64,000 nucleotides of DNA from Dehalobacter sp. (GTDB taxonomy: Bacteria > Bacillota > Desulfitobacteriia > Desulfitobacteriales > Syntrophobotulaceae), in NCBI GenBank assembly GCA_023667845.1, contig JAMPIU010000182.1, forward strand, positions 1 to 64,000, written 5' to 3'. The notes below the pieces were generated by a model. The model made no database searches and had not been told where the DNA came from. It saw only the letters and a list, made by a program, of their open reading frames with translations. This document shows, one piece after another, positions 38,217 to 46,269 of this stretch. The position numbers and the translations under genes were made by a program. The first letter of the stretch is position 1. Each line of letters starts with the position of its first letter.

Positions 38217-38384
38217 TTGGATTTTATATTTATAGTACTTTTTATAATTTTTCTCGTTGACATTGTCTACTTTATTAGGAAAACTATAAACCAAAGAGAG
38301 AAGCAAATAACTCAGATGGATCAATTTATAGAGCTATATAAAAAAGCAAATGGATTGAATCCGCTTTCCATGCGCGATGAATGA
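38217..38384 (+). CDS. Small single-span membrane protein
   Basis: 55 residues from TTG 38217 behind a strong GGGAGGTGG at 38203-38211. Residues 2-20 form one TM helix (FIFIVLFIIFLVDIVYF), followed by a charged, probably cytoplasmic coiled tail (about 21-45). No family recognised. It begins a run of three small membrane proteins interrupted by a group II intron. Confidence 0.55.
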   Translation: MDFIFIVLFIIFLVDIVYFIRKTINQREKQITQMDQFIELYKKANGLNPLSMRDE

Positions 38385-38475
38385 ATTGAATTATAAATAA
38401 CATTAAAATAACAAAGAGAAGTGTTAAATGGAGAGATTGTCTGCACATATTTCTTTTTGAAAGAAGGTGTATCTC

Positions 38476-38811
38476 ATGAAAATGGTACTTTTGCCCGAAA
38501 CTCGTGCTGGGAAATGGTCAGTAGGGTTATTTATTGCTTTTATTGCTTTAGCTGTAGCAGGAAGTATATTTTCTTCCATGCAGGGGAATACGATTGAATA
38601 TCCTAATCCAATCAATAGTCTATTTCTGGGAACTGTCATTTATCTTATGTTTTCAGCAATAATTATTGCTTCTGTCGTTGGACTAATAGGCGTCAAAAAA
38701 CATAATGAACACTCTGTTTTGGTTTATCTATCAATTCTCCTTGGCATTGTATTTCTTATTGGTGTTTTAATGTTATTGATTGACAATATATTAGGACCAC
38801 CAAACCAGTAA
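38476..38811 (+). CDS. Small membrane protein, three TM segments
   Basis: 111 residues from ATG 38476 (AAGGTG about 7 bp upstream; GTG 38467 overlaps it). Three hydrophobic segments at about 14-32, 50-74 and 84-104. No conserved motif was recognised. AT-rich coding sequence, like its small neighbours. Confidence 0.6.
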   Translation: MKMVLLPETRAGKWSVGLFIAFIALAVAGSIFSSMQGNTIEYPNPINSLFLGTVIYLMFSAIIIASVVGLIGVKKHNEHSVLVYLSILLGIVFLIGVLMLLIDNILGPPNQ

Positions 38812-39373
38812 ATATAATTTTTGACGTGAATGCATACTTTGTAACTTAGAAGTGTTGCAGGTGAATGTTCAAGGCACGCCGTCCATGGGTGCGCCACGAG
38901 GCGCACGAATACCAGTTGGTGAAAGTCCAACTCAACCAATAACCATTCAGTTGAAAGAGAATGAGGATATTACGACCAGTGATGGACGTAGTATAAGCCC
39001 TCAAACTCGAATAAGTGAGCCGTAACGGAAGTGAACAGGGTTAGCCTCGTTAGGCGCAAACTGCAGTCGGTCAAGCCTTCCATGGGGGAGAAACCTGCCA
39101 TCGTACGGGAAGAAATGGTGAATGCACCGTATGAGACTGCCGGGGTTGTAACTGATGGCGCGCTTATAAAATGGCATTCGTGTGAACGTGGGAGGTCTCA
39201 GGTTTTAAGGCTGGTAACCCTAAACGGAAGTCTATAAGTCCAAGACGAAATGAGTTCCGGGAACCTGAGAAGTCGGATATGCCCATAGTAGCTGAGAACC
39301 TGAAGACAACACAACCTCAGGGAGCCAAGGGGCATTACCTCAAACAAGCTTTTAAAGAAAGGAGTAGTTCAGA

Positions 39374-40720
39374 TTGGTCGATGACCTACAAATGAACCCG
39401 CGAACGCCAAAGAGCGACACGGAAAAGATACGAGACTTTCAGAGGAAGCTATATCTCAAAGCCAAGCAAGAAAAAGAATTTCGGTTTTACGTACTGTATG
39501 AGAAAATAAGAGAACCCCGATTTCTGAAAGAAGCCTACAGAAGAGTAAAAGTCAATAACGGAAGTCCCGGAGTAGATGGAGTAACATTTGAAGCCATCGA
39601 AAGAGATGGAGTCGAAAACCTTCTAGAGAGCATCAAGGAAGAACTGGAAAAGAGAACCTATCGACCCAGCCCGGTACTGCGGGTATACATTGAAAAAGCC
39701 AACGGCAAACTACGCCCCTTAGGAATTCCGACCATCAAAGACCGAATCGTACAGATGTCTTGCAAGATGGTAATAGAACCAATCTTCGAAGCAGATTTTG
39801 AAGACAGTTCCTATGGATTCCGTCCCAAGCGTTCAGCCCATGATGCAATAACAGCCATAAAAGAAAATATCCAAAAAGGAAACACAGAAATACTGGATGC
39901 TGATTTAAGCTCATACTTTGACACCATACCTCATGACAAACTAATGATACTAATAGGGAAAAGAATCAGCGACAGAAATGTATTGCATCTCATCAAAATG
40001 TGGCTCAAAGCGCCGGTAGTAGAAGATGGAAAACCCAAGGGAGGAAAGAAAAACAACCTGGGGACACCTCAAGGAGGAGTAATATCTCCGCTTCTGGCAA
40101 ACATCTACTTGCATTTAGTCGACAAAATCGTCAACAAAAAGGGAGGAATCTTCGAACAAAATGGGGTAAAGATAATCCGTTATGCCGACGACTTTGTATT
40201 AATGGGAAAGCATATATCTAAACTGACTATTAAGACGCTAAAGAAGATACTGGAACGGATGGAGCTGACCCTGAACGAAGAAAAGACAAAAACACTTAAT
40301 GTAAGGGAAGAAACTTTTGATTTCCTTGGCTTCACCATCGGATACAGAAAAGGCTTCAAGAACAAGAAATATTTGAGCATAACGCCGGGGCAGAAAGCGG
40401 AGAAAAAGTTCAGGAGAAACATAGACAAATATTTGAAAGAGCACATGAATGCAAACGATGCAGACCTAAGTAAAGGGCTAAATGAAAAGATACGGGGATG
40501 GGTAGGATATTTGACGATACCAGGAATAAGTCATACATCGAAGTCCCGAAGTAGCCTAAGCTATTATGTCGGGATAAAACTGGAATGGTACTTTCAAAGG
40601 AAAAGTCAACGAAGAAAGCGGCTCTCAAACCAAAGAGCAATCCATTACCTAACAAGACATTACGGGTTAATAAATATGGAAAAGGCTTCTTCAATGAAAC
40701 CTGTGAATGCATTGAGATGA
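39374..40720 (+). CDS. ltrA: Group II intron reverse transcriptase/maturase
   Basis: 448 residues from TTG 39374 with AAAGGAG at 39358-39364 (ATG 39392 is an alternative). Reverse transcriptase blocks are intact: GSPGVDGVT, LRPLGIPTIKDRIVQ, SSYGFRPKRSAHDA, DADLSSYFDTIPHDKL, GTPQGGVISPLLANIYL and the catalytic YADDF near residue 276. A maturase (X) domain fills the C-terminal ~130 residues. No C-terminal HNH endonuclease is present. It promotes splicing and retrohoming of its host intron; no frameshift or missing catalytic residue is visible. Confidence 0.95.
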   Translation: MVDDLQMNPRTPKSDTEKIRDFQRKLYLKAKQEKEFRFYVLYEKIREPRFLKEAYRRVKVNNGSPGVDGVTFEAIERDGVENLLESIKEELEKRTYRPSPVLRVYIEKANGKLRPLGIPTIKDRIVQMSCKMVIEPIFEADFEDSSYGFRPKRSAHDAITAIKENIQKGNTEILDADLSSYFDTIPHDKLMILIGKRISDRNVLHLIKMWLKAPVVEDGKPKGGKKNNLGTPQGGVISPLLANIYLHLVDKIVNKKGGIFEQNGVKIIRYADDFVLMGKHISKLTIKTLKKILERMELTLNEEKTKTLNVREETFDFLGFTIGYRKGFKNKKYLSITPGQKAEKKFRRNIDKYLKEHMNANDADLSKGLNEKIRGWVGYLTIPGISHTSKSRSSLSYYVGIKLEWYFQRKSQRRKRLSNQRAIHYLTRHYGLINMEKASSMKPVNALR

Positions 40721-40730
40721 AGTTTGTTGG

Positions 40731-40764
40731 AAAGCCGTATGCGGGAAAACCGCACGTACGGTTT
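40731..40764 (+). ncRNA. Group II intron domain V
   Basis: 34-base hairpin AAAGCCGTAT...TACGGTTT with GAAA-type cap, containing the catalytic AGC triad; directly follows the maturase ORF. It precedes domain VI and the 3' splice site. Confidence 0.88.
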
Positions 40765-40904
40765 GACGAGGGGGAAAGGTCATAAGCCTTTCTCTACTCT
40801 ACCGCGGGTGAAAGGAATTGATAGTATTCCTTCGCAGTAGTAGAATATAATAACTACAAGAGGTAAAATTATGAGGGATATTTAAATTTCGGAGGTGTAA
40901 CGGT

Positions 40905-41066
40905 ATGGCCTTGGGTATTATTCTTATTGTAGCTTCGCTTACAGGTTTAATTTACGGAATAATAAATAAGAAAAAACCCCTAATGGTATCTTCAGTTATT
41001 GCATTGATTATTATTGCAATCATTTGGATAGTATATTCGTATTTATACTCGATAAATCCTTATTAA
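40905..41066 (+). CDS. Small membrane protein, two TM segments
   Basis: 53 residues from ATG 40905 with GGAGGTG about 7 bp upstream. Two hydrophobic segments (about 2-19 and 28-46) are joined by a basic NKKKP turn, giving a hairpin topology. No family recognised. It sits 100 bp after the intron end. Confidence 0.55.
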   Translation: MALGIILIVASLTGLIYGIINKKKPLMVSSVIALIIIAIIWIVYSYLYSINPY

Positions 41067-41096
41067 AGGATTTGATTTATTAGAATAATCTGACGT

Positions 41097-41279
41097 TCAA
41101 GGCAGGCTGTGATATTGACTTCCTCCATCCGAGTGATGAATTAATCCCTCTCCTGGCCTATACCTTTTTAATGCGTTCCTTATAGCTTCCAGACACAGTT
41201 CTGTTCTCATAGGATCGGCTATTGCCCAGCCTACAATTTCTTTATGAAATAGATCCTTGATATAAGCGATACAATATTA
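41097..41279 (-). pseudogene. IS3-family transposase remnant
   Basis: About 60 codons on the minus strand translate to a DDE-transposase fragment: YIKDLFHKEIVGWAIADP, then LCLEAIRNAL and GLIHHSDGGSQYHS, matching the integrase core of IS3/IS150-like OrfB (D...HHSDRGSQY). The frame stops at TGA 41097-41099 right after the QYHS motif. No start, no upstream orfA and no terminal repeats are visible, so this is a truncated relic. Confidence 0.8.
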
Positions 41280-41455
41280 GGCTGACATAGAGAATTATCT
41301 AAAAGGAAATAGAGAGAATTAAGCACAAGTTTGAAGATTATGAAGGATATAGCAAGCTTGAACGTAGCTAGGACAAGTCGTTTTTTTATGGGGTAGAATT
41401 CCAATTATCCGAATCGGTGCAAAGAACCCTGAGAAAATCTGAGAGGAGAACAGGG
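41280..41455. other. Gap between IS relic and wall-binding gene
   Basis: 176 bp without coding signal, ending in the ribosome site GAGGAGA of the next gene. No IS terminal repeat was identified. Confidence 0.4.
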
Positions 41456-43483
41456 ATGAGGGTAAAGAGATTATTGGTTGCGATTTTTACCCTGGCGCTG
41501 GTGTGTTGGCAGGCACCGACGGTCTGGGCCGACTCAAGCTCGGTGGTGAGCGCCGATAAGTCCGTCAGTATTGCCGGTCAATCCACCACAATTAAGGCGG
41601 TGCGCGCCGATCTGAATGATCCCAATATCCGTGTGCTTTCCGTGCCGGCAGGCAAAGTCGGCGATGTTAAGCCCTTCGAGCAGATCATCGGCAGCATAGA
41701 CAAAAACAAGTATGAAGTATTGGCGGCAGTCAACGGCGCGTTCTTTGAGGCCTACAATGAAGGCAAGAAGCCCATAAACGGGACGTTGGTACATAACGGG
41801 GCGACGATGCACTATGAAACCAGCAGCATGATCGGTTTCGGCAGCGCCGGCGAAGCGCAGCTCGACAGGGTGGCTTTCAGGCAGTACGTCTATGTTGACG
41901 TTACCGGAGGCAATTACCTTTATAAACAACTCTTTTACTTACGCAACTGGAATGTCATCAGGCCAGCCGGCTACACGGGTTATCGCGAGGCAATGATCAC
42001 CCCGGATTACGGTACGGAAACCGGGGACACAGATATGGTCTGTGTAGTGGTACGCAATGTCAAAGACGTGACGGACAACGAATATACAGCGGGTGGCGCG
42101 AAAGTTCTGCAGAAAGGTACTGTTACGGATATCAGCCAGGGCAATACGGCAATTCCGGCTGATGGATTTTTGTTGCTGATGCCGACTGACAGCGCCTACC
42201 GCCAGCTATTCCATGTTGGATCGACCATTGATTTTGTGCGGCAAGTATGGAATAGCCGCACCAATATAGATGATACGGCCGATTGGATAAATTTGACCAA
42301 CATCACCGGCTGCGGCCCGAGCCTCATCTTGGATGGCCAGGTGACTGCCGATCCAGCCGGTGAGGGCTGGAACGACCCAAAACTCACCACGGCTGCCGGC
42401 AATCGCTCGTTCATCGGGCTGACGGCCGACAAACAATTGGTTTTCGGTACTACGTCAGGCCTTACGATCAAAAATTTGGCCCAGGTTGCCCAGGTGTATA
42501 ACCTGACAGACGCTATGAATTTAGACGGCGGCGCCTCCAGCGCCCTGTGGCTGGGCGGCAAGACAATAACGCCCGCCGGGCGCCAACTCTCCAATATCAT
42601 CGCCGTCGTACGACTGAAAGTTTCCGAGCCGGCCATGCCGGCGAGTGGAATCACTGCGGACAGATACATTGACGGGGGCAGTACGCCGGCTACCTCGGTA
42701 AAAGTGTCCCAAGAAGGATGGCTAAAGGCCGACTCAGTGGTCGTCGTCCCCGGAGAAAACAACCATTTGATCGACGCCCTGGCAGCAGCACCCTTGGTCG
42801 GCCAGGAGCAGGCGCCGATCCTTATGGTGGAAGGTGGCGTCCCGACGGCCGAAGTGATTGGTGAGATAAAACGGCTGGGAGCAGAAAGAGCTTACTGCAT
42901 CGGCTTCCAAGCGGATGTCGTGTCTGAGAAATTGAAAGCAGCCATCCCCAATCTCGAGGCAAAAGTGCTGCAGGGGGAAGGGCGCGCGGAGACGGCGAAC
43001 CTGGTAGGAGACGAAATTGTTGATCCACATGGGGTATTCCTCGTAGGTTTTGATGCTCTGGCCGACGCGGTGAGCGCCGGGCCCTACGCGGCGGCCAACG
43101 GATGGCTTATCCGCATAACGGACGGAGCCGGCGTCTATCATCCCGAAGCCTGGAGTTTACTAAAGGCTGGACTAGACGCCAATCATTTGGTTATCTTGGG
43201 CGGTACGTCCAGAGTCCAGGATACAAACGGATTCCGCCGCATGTCCGGCGTGGATCGCTACGTGACCAACCAGGATTTTAACGAGAAGATGGGGCTGGCG
43301 ACCAGCAAGGTTTACTTTGCTGACGGCTACTCTTTGGCCGCAGCTCTGATGGTTGCGCCGTTGGCTGCCCAGAACAATTGCCCGGTTGTCCTGGCGGAAA
43401 AGAACGATCCGAACCAAGCCAGGTTTCCCGCCGGAGTCACTAACGACGCTGCTGTTATCGGCATTGGCTCGCCTGCCCGTTGA
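41456..43483 (+). CDS. Secreted phosphodiester glycosidase with cell-wall-binding repeats
   Basis: 675 residues from ATG 41456 with GAGGAGA upstream. A signal peptide (about 1-28, ending VWADS) directs export. Residues ~45-385 match the phosphodiester glycosidase (NAGPA, PF09992) domain: AAVNGAFFE early, TGCGPSLILDG, and the closing AMNLDGGASSALWLGG. Residues ~400-675 carry repeats of the cell-wall-binding type 2 (PF04122, CwlB/LytB) module, e.g. LIDALAAAPLVGQEQAPIL and LAAALMVAPLAAQNNCPVVL. It probably acts on phosphodiester-linked sugars at the cell surface. GC content and codon choice are clearly higher in GC than the AT-rich neighbours, suggesting transfer. Confidence 0.88.
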   Translation: MRVKRLLVAIFTLALVCWQAPTVWADSSSVVSADKSVSIAGQSTTIKAVRADLNDPNIRVLSVPAGKVGDVKPFEQIIGSIDKNKYEVLAAVNGAFFEAYNEGKKPINGTLVHNGATMHYETSSMIGFGSAGEAQLDRVAFRQYVYVDVTGGNYLYKQLFYLRNWNVIRPAGYTGYREAMITPDYGTETGDTDMVCVVVRNVKDVTDNEYTAGGAKVLQKGTVTDISQGNTAIPADGFLLLMPTDSAYRQLFHVGSTIDFVRQVWNSRTNIDDTADWINLTNITGCGPSLILDGQVTADPAGEGWNDPKLTTAAGNRSFIGLTADKQLVFGTTSGLTIKNLAQVAQVYNLTDAMNLDGGASSALWLGGKTITPAGRQLSNIIAVVRLKVSEPAMPASGITADRYIDGGSTPATSVKVSQEGWLKADSVVVVPGENNHLIDALAAAPLVGQEQAPILMVEGGVPTAEVIGEIKRLGAERAYCIGFQADVVSEKLKAAIPNLEAKVLQGEGRAETANLVGDEIVDPHGVFLVGFDALADAVSAGPYAAANGWLIRITDGAGVYHPEAWSLLKAGLDANHLVILGGTSRVQDTNGFRRMSGVDRYVTNQDFNEKMGLATSKVYFADGYSLAAALMVAPLAAQNNCPVVLAEKNDPNQARFPAGVTNDAAVIGIGSPAR

Positions 43484-43515
43484 CCTACGTTGATTAAATT
43501 ATTGAGCATTTTAAT

Positions 43516-43560
43516 AACCACTAAATGCTATGTTAACAGCATTTAGTGGTTTTGATTTTT
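43516..43560 (+). terminator. Intrinsic terminator after the glycosidase gene
   Basis: AACCACTAAATGCT (43516-43529) pairs perfectly with AGCATTTAGTGGTT (43538-43551); T-rich TTGATTTTT follows. Confidence 0.88.
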
Positions 43561-43660
43561 GTGGATGCTGGAGACGTGAGTAGATTTCTAGAAATAATGG
43601 AATAAATGAGTTATTTTAAAAATACGTTTTAGCGTAAGAGTTAACGAAGGAGGGATTTAA

Positions 43661-44599
43661 TTGAAAGCAATATTACTGCCTGGAGATTTTGTTCGGGAGT
43701 CCTTGGAATTACACCTGTTTTTTGGACGAATTATGAAGGAGCATTCCATATTTCTCGAAGCTGGTTTTGTGACGAAGGATGCAGCATTTGCGCAACAAGC
43801 AGATATGTTTAAGACCCAATTTGCTGAAGTATTAAGGGAGACTGTATTTTTGGCAAACGGGGTTGTCAGCGAAGAAACATTAAGATCAGGGGAATCAATA
43901 ACAGATAAAACGCTACGAGCTGAACAAATTACAGAGGAGCTATCTGGGATCACTATCGAATCAGTTATTACAAATGAAGAATTCGGACTAACCCCAAATG
44001 GCGGAGTAAATCCAGCACAACTTGAGGCACAAGTCACTGCCTTAAATCAGAAAGCCATTGGTTTGACCAATGCTTTGGTCCAGTTTAAAACCAACATACT
44101 TAATGGAATGCTTCAATGTAAATTGTTCACTTTTAATTTTCCTTTATTAATAATCCATATCCGAAGAGAAGCATTATTTTACATAAATCATTTAGAGCGA
44201 TTGCAAAGGCACATGGCGGTTGATTTTATTCAGGAGGCTATTGAAGAAGAAAAGTTCTGGAACAGGCAAATGGCGGAACACGCACAGTTTATTCGTCAAT
44301 TATTAGATCCAACTGAATCTGGCCTAATTGTTAAAGCAGAAGGCTTTGACAAGCAATTCAATACACTTGAACAAAAGGTACCGGAAGCATCCTTAACTAA
44401 AACAGATATTAGCGGTTTAACACGGTCAACGATTACGGCGACCCGAGCATTTAGAGATTTTAAAGCAGCCGGTACAGAAGGGATACTAACGTGTAAGATA
44501 AAATCAATAATCATTCCACTCTTAGCAGATCATGTATTGAGAGAAGCTAATCATTACCTAAGAATATTAAACAGGTTAAAACGGGATTTACAGTTATAA
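43661..44599 (+). CDS. DUF2935 family protein
   Basis: 312 residues from TTG 43661 with AAGGAGGG upstream. Two similar helical halves are visible, each with a RESLEL/REANHY-type His/Glu helix: DFVRESLELHLFFGRIMKEH early and VDFIQEAIEEEKFWNRQMAEHAQFIRQLL after residue 185. This pattern, ferritin-like helical bundles with possible metal-binding Glu/His, characterises DUF2935 of Bacillus and Clostridia. Function unknown; a coat or spore-associated role is only suggested by the adjacent sporulation-type genes. Confidence 0.82.
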   Translation: MKAILLPGDFVRESLELHLFFGRIMKEHSIFLEAGFVTKDAAFAQQADMFKTQFAEVLRETVFLANGVVSEETLRSGESITDKTLRAEQITEELSGITIESVITNEEFGLTPNGGVNPAQLEAQVTALNQKAIGLTNALVQFKTNILNGMLQCKLFTFNFPLLIIHIRREALFYINHLERLQRHMAVDFIQEAIEEEKFWNRQMAEHAQFIRQLLDPTESGLIVKAEGFDKQFNTLEQKVPEASLTKTDISGLTRSTITATRAFRDFKAAGTEGILTCKIKSIIIPLLADHVLREANHYLRILNRLKRDLQL

Positions 44600-44674
44600 C
44601 ACATTAGAATATTTCTAGGATTAGTTATTCTAGATCATTCCCGGATATTTCTTTTCCGCCCTTGCTCGCGCTAG

Positions 44675-44702
44675 AAGGGAAGAGTTCGTTAACTCTCCCC
44701 TT
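44675..44702. terminator. Shared hairpin between convergent genes
   Basis: AAGGGAAGAGTT (44675-44686) pairs with AACTCTCCCCTT (44691-44702), one G-U, 4-base loop. It lies between the DUF2935 gene and the convergent tiny genes and probably terminates both; T-tracts are weak. Confidence 0.55.
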
Positions 44703-44723
44703 AATTGACATTCAAATATTCGT

Positions 44724-44873
44724 TTAGAAAATAACACCTAGAGCAATAAGAATTAAAATGGCGATAGCAATAATACCAACGCCAGCTCCACGACCGTCGT
44801 AGCCCATCATGGGCATGGGGTATGCCATTGTCGGGGATACTGTTCTGCAGCAGCAGCCACCTCTACCTAACAT
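44724..44873 (-). CDS. Tiny membrane protein, YjcZ-like with Cys-rich N-terminus
   Basis: 49 residues; ATG 44873 preceded by GGAGGG. The N-terminus reads MLGRGGCCCR, followed by a Met/Pro/Gly-rich stretch, then a C-terminal TM helix (about 30-49: GVGIIAIAILILIALGVIF). The C-terminal helix matches the tiny transmembrane family (TIGR01732, YjcZ) found in spore formers, some of which are spore-coat associated. The three consecutive Cys are unusual for that family. Confidence 0.7.
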   Translation of the reverse strand: MLGRGGCCCRTVSPTMAYPMPMMGYDGRGAGVGIIAIAILILIALGVIF

Positions 44874-44909
44874 AAGAATTTCCCTCCTCTCATTTAATTA
44901 ATTTTTAAT

Positions 44910-45014
44910 TTAGAAAACGATGCCCAATGCAATCAACAGAAGAATGATAACAACAACAATAGCAATTCCTTCGAATCTTTCACGTTTTTCAGGGATAAAA
45001 CCTTCGTAAGCCAT
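44910..45014 (-). CDS. Tiny membrane protein, YjcZ-like
   Basis: 34 residues from ATG 45014 with GGAGG 7 bp upstream. A charged N-terminus (AYEGFIPEKRERFEG) precedes a single TM helix ending IALGIVF, nearly the same ending as its neighbour. The two tiny genes form a tandem pair, probably sporulation-expressed. Confidence 0.7.
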   Translation of the reverse strand: MAYEGFIPEKRERFEGIAIVVVIILLLIALGIVF

Positions 45015-45144
45015 TCTCGCACCTCCTCTTTATGGAAATTATATCCAATATAGTTATATGTTTTGTCCATAAGTTATGTTAATAATTGTCCATAAAAATC
45101 GATCAAGCTTATCATAGAAAACAGAGTGTTTGAATTGATATTAG

Positions 45145-45285
45145 ATTATTATTTCTTATAGCATTGGGAAAACTTGTAATTCTAACATATTAGTTGCAAC
45201 CACTGATCCTACTGTATCCTCCATAACGTTATTAGGCGGCAAAGCTATTGCTGTTGGGGATGGTCAGGTGGACAGTACCAAGTAA
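45145..45285 (+). pseudogene. Possible relic of a cell-wall-binding-repeat protein
   Basis: A 46-codon open stretch with no start codon or ribosome site ends at TAA 45283-45285. Its tail NILVATTDPTVSSITLLGG followed by a short acidic end resembles the ITLLGG-type turn of PF04122 cell-wall-binding repeats, as found in the gene at 41456. Likely the surviving C-terminus of a deleted gene; chance similarity is possible. Confidence 0.35.
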
Positions 45286-45329
45286 TTAACCTAGGACAAA
45301 AAAATAAGCAAAGGTAAGCATAAGCTTTC

Positions 45330-45368
45330 CATAGTGGCATTAGAAGGATAAACCTTCCAATGCCACTA
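45330..45368. terminator. Hairpin downstream of the HD-domain gene
   Basis: ATAGTGGCATT (45330-45340) pairs with AATGCCACTAT (45358-45368), extended inside by GAAGG/CCTTC after one mismatch. It lies 73 bp beyond the minus-strand HD gene end. T-runs are poor on both sides, so its terminator role is uncertain. Confidence 0.5.
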
Positions 45369-45440
45369 TCCGTCGTAATTGGAGTGGATCCAATACCCCT
45401 CTGCTGAATGAGAATGATAGTACATTCTATGATCATCAAG

Positions 45441-45935
45441 CTATTTTGAAAAATATAGTTTGTCCAGGAATCTTCGTCCGGTTTCGGTCTTAAATATTTT
45501 CTCAGAAACATTTTGAATGGCGATCTCTGACAGGTCATCTTCAAAAGCATTAACAATGAAATCGGCCTCCACCAGTATCTGGTGATCAAGTCCGTCAATC
45601 TTATCATACGTATGGTGATGCGCAATCAGCCAGCAAATCCTATCAATGACCATGGGATCAAAGTTCAAATCTTCCAATAGCTTTCTGGCTTCAGGAGGCC
45701 CTTCGACTTGTTGGTGGCTTCCAGAAGCACTGTTGTATTTTTTCTCGCTGTTTTTTATCCCAATGTCATGAGTGACAGCCGCAATTTCAAGAATTTCCTG
45801 CGTGCTTTCATCCAGCCCTTCCAGCACGCCAATGGTCTTGGCAAAGCCATAGACCTTAATAAAATGGTTGATGCGCCGCGCGTCGCCCATAAAATAATTG
45901 ATCATAGCGTTGATAACCTGCCCGATATGATTCAT
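45441..45935 (-). CDS. HD-domain phosphohydrolase
   Basis: 164 residues from ATG 45935 with GGAGGTG upstream. Metal-binding residues of the HD superfamily are visible: His in RRINHFIKVYGFA, HD in AAVTHDIGIK, and downstream His in the LIAHHHTYDKI segment, followed by an acidic VEADFIVNA helix. Such small HD proteins hydrolyse phosphoesters of nucleotides (YfbR- or YedJ-like). Substrate unknown. Divergent from purL. Confidence 0.85.
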   Translation of the reverse strand: MNHIGQVINAMINYFMGDARRINHFIKVYGFAKTIGVLEGLDESTQEILEIAAVTHDIGIKNSEKKYNSASGSHQQVEGPPEARKLLEDLNFDPMVIDRICWLIAHHHTYDKIDGLDHQILVEADFIVNAFEDDLSEIAIQNVSEKIFKTETGRRFLDKLYFSK

Positions 45936-46269
45936 TTCGCACCTCCAGATTAAGCTGCCATGGTATTGGCCGCTGTCTTAGTCAATTCTACTATAAAATA
46001 CATGTAAAAGAACTATTTTGAATAGGTAACTTTATAACTGCAGAACATTCTGTTTTCCCTTGACGGCCAGTCTTTTCGAATTATACTAATACTTAACGAA
46101 TATATTCGACTCAATATGCGCAGCCATTCGGTATTTGTGCTGCGGATCACAAAATCGACGCAGTGGGCCTACCAATAAAACAGGTATTGTGATATGGTCT
46201 GCATGAGCGTAAAATGTACAAGACAGAAGTTAGAATTATGTTGCACACCAGAAATGGAGGTACTATATT
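45936..46269. other. Divergent promoter region before purL
   Basis: 334 bp. It contains a 12-bp palindrome CGAATATATTCG (46097-46108) and a small hairpin CGCAGC/GCTGCG (46119-46144). I looked for a purine riboswitch and for PurR boxes and did not find convincing matches. The purL ribosome site GGAGGT is at 46256-46261. Confidence 0.45.

Larger units (their letters stand above)
38889..40802 (+). mobile_element. Group II intron, full length
   Basis: The 5' boundary GTGCG at 38889 and following fold (GCGCCACGAGGCGC; GTTGGTGAAAGTCCAAC) fit the start of a group II ribozyme. Domain V is at 40731-40764, with its catalytic AGC and pairing arms CCGTATGCGG/CCGCACGTACGG. Domain VI follows, and the 3' end is TCTACTCTAC at 40802. 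Its ORF lies in domain IV. Length is 1914 bp. The flanking exons (ending CCATGG, resuming CGCGGGTG) do not obviously code for a protein. Confidence 0.9.
45015..45440. other. Gap between tiny genes and HD gene
   Basis: 426 bp. Besides the relic fragment at 45145-45285 and the hairpin at 45330-45368 it is AT-rich sequence with repeats of TTGTCCATAA-like words near 45060-45105; no gene start was seen. Confidence 0.4.

Noticed and set aside
45060-45110. CRISPR-like repeats (TTGTCCATAA words)
   Set aside because: Only two imperfect words, no regular spacers, no cas genes.
45245-45625. Minus-strand protein of 126 residues overlapping the HD gene
   Set aside because: Shares most of its length with the HD-domain gene in another frame and has no recognisable domain.
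46120-46269. Purine riboswitch or PurR box before purL
   Set aside because: ATATGG and CGTAAA words occur, but the required GTTTCTACC loop and spacing are absent; no PurR box was found.
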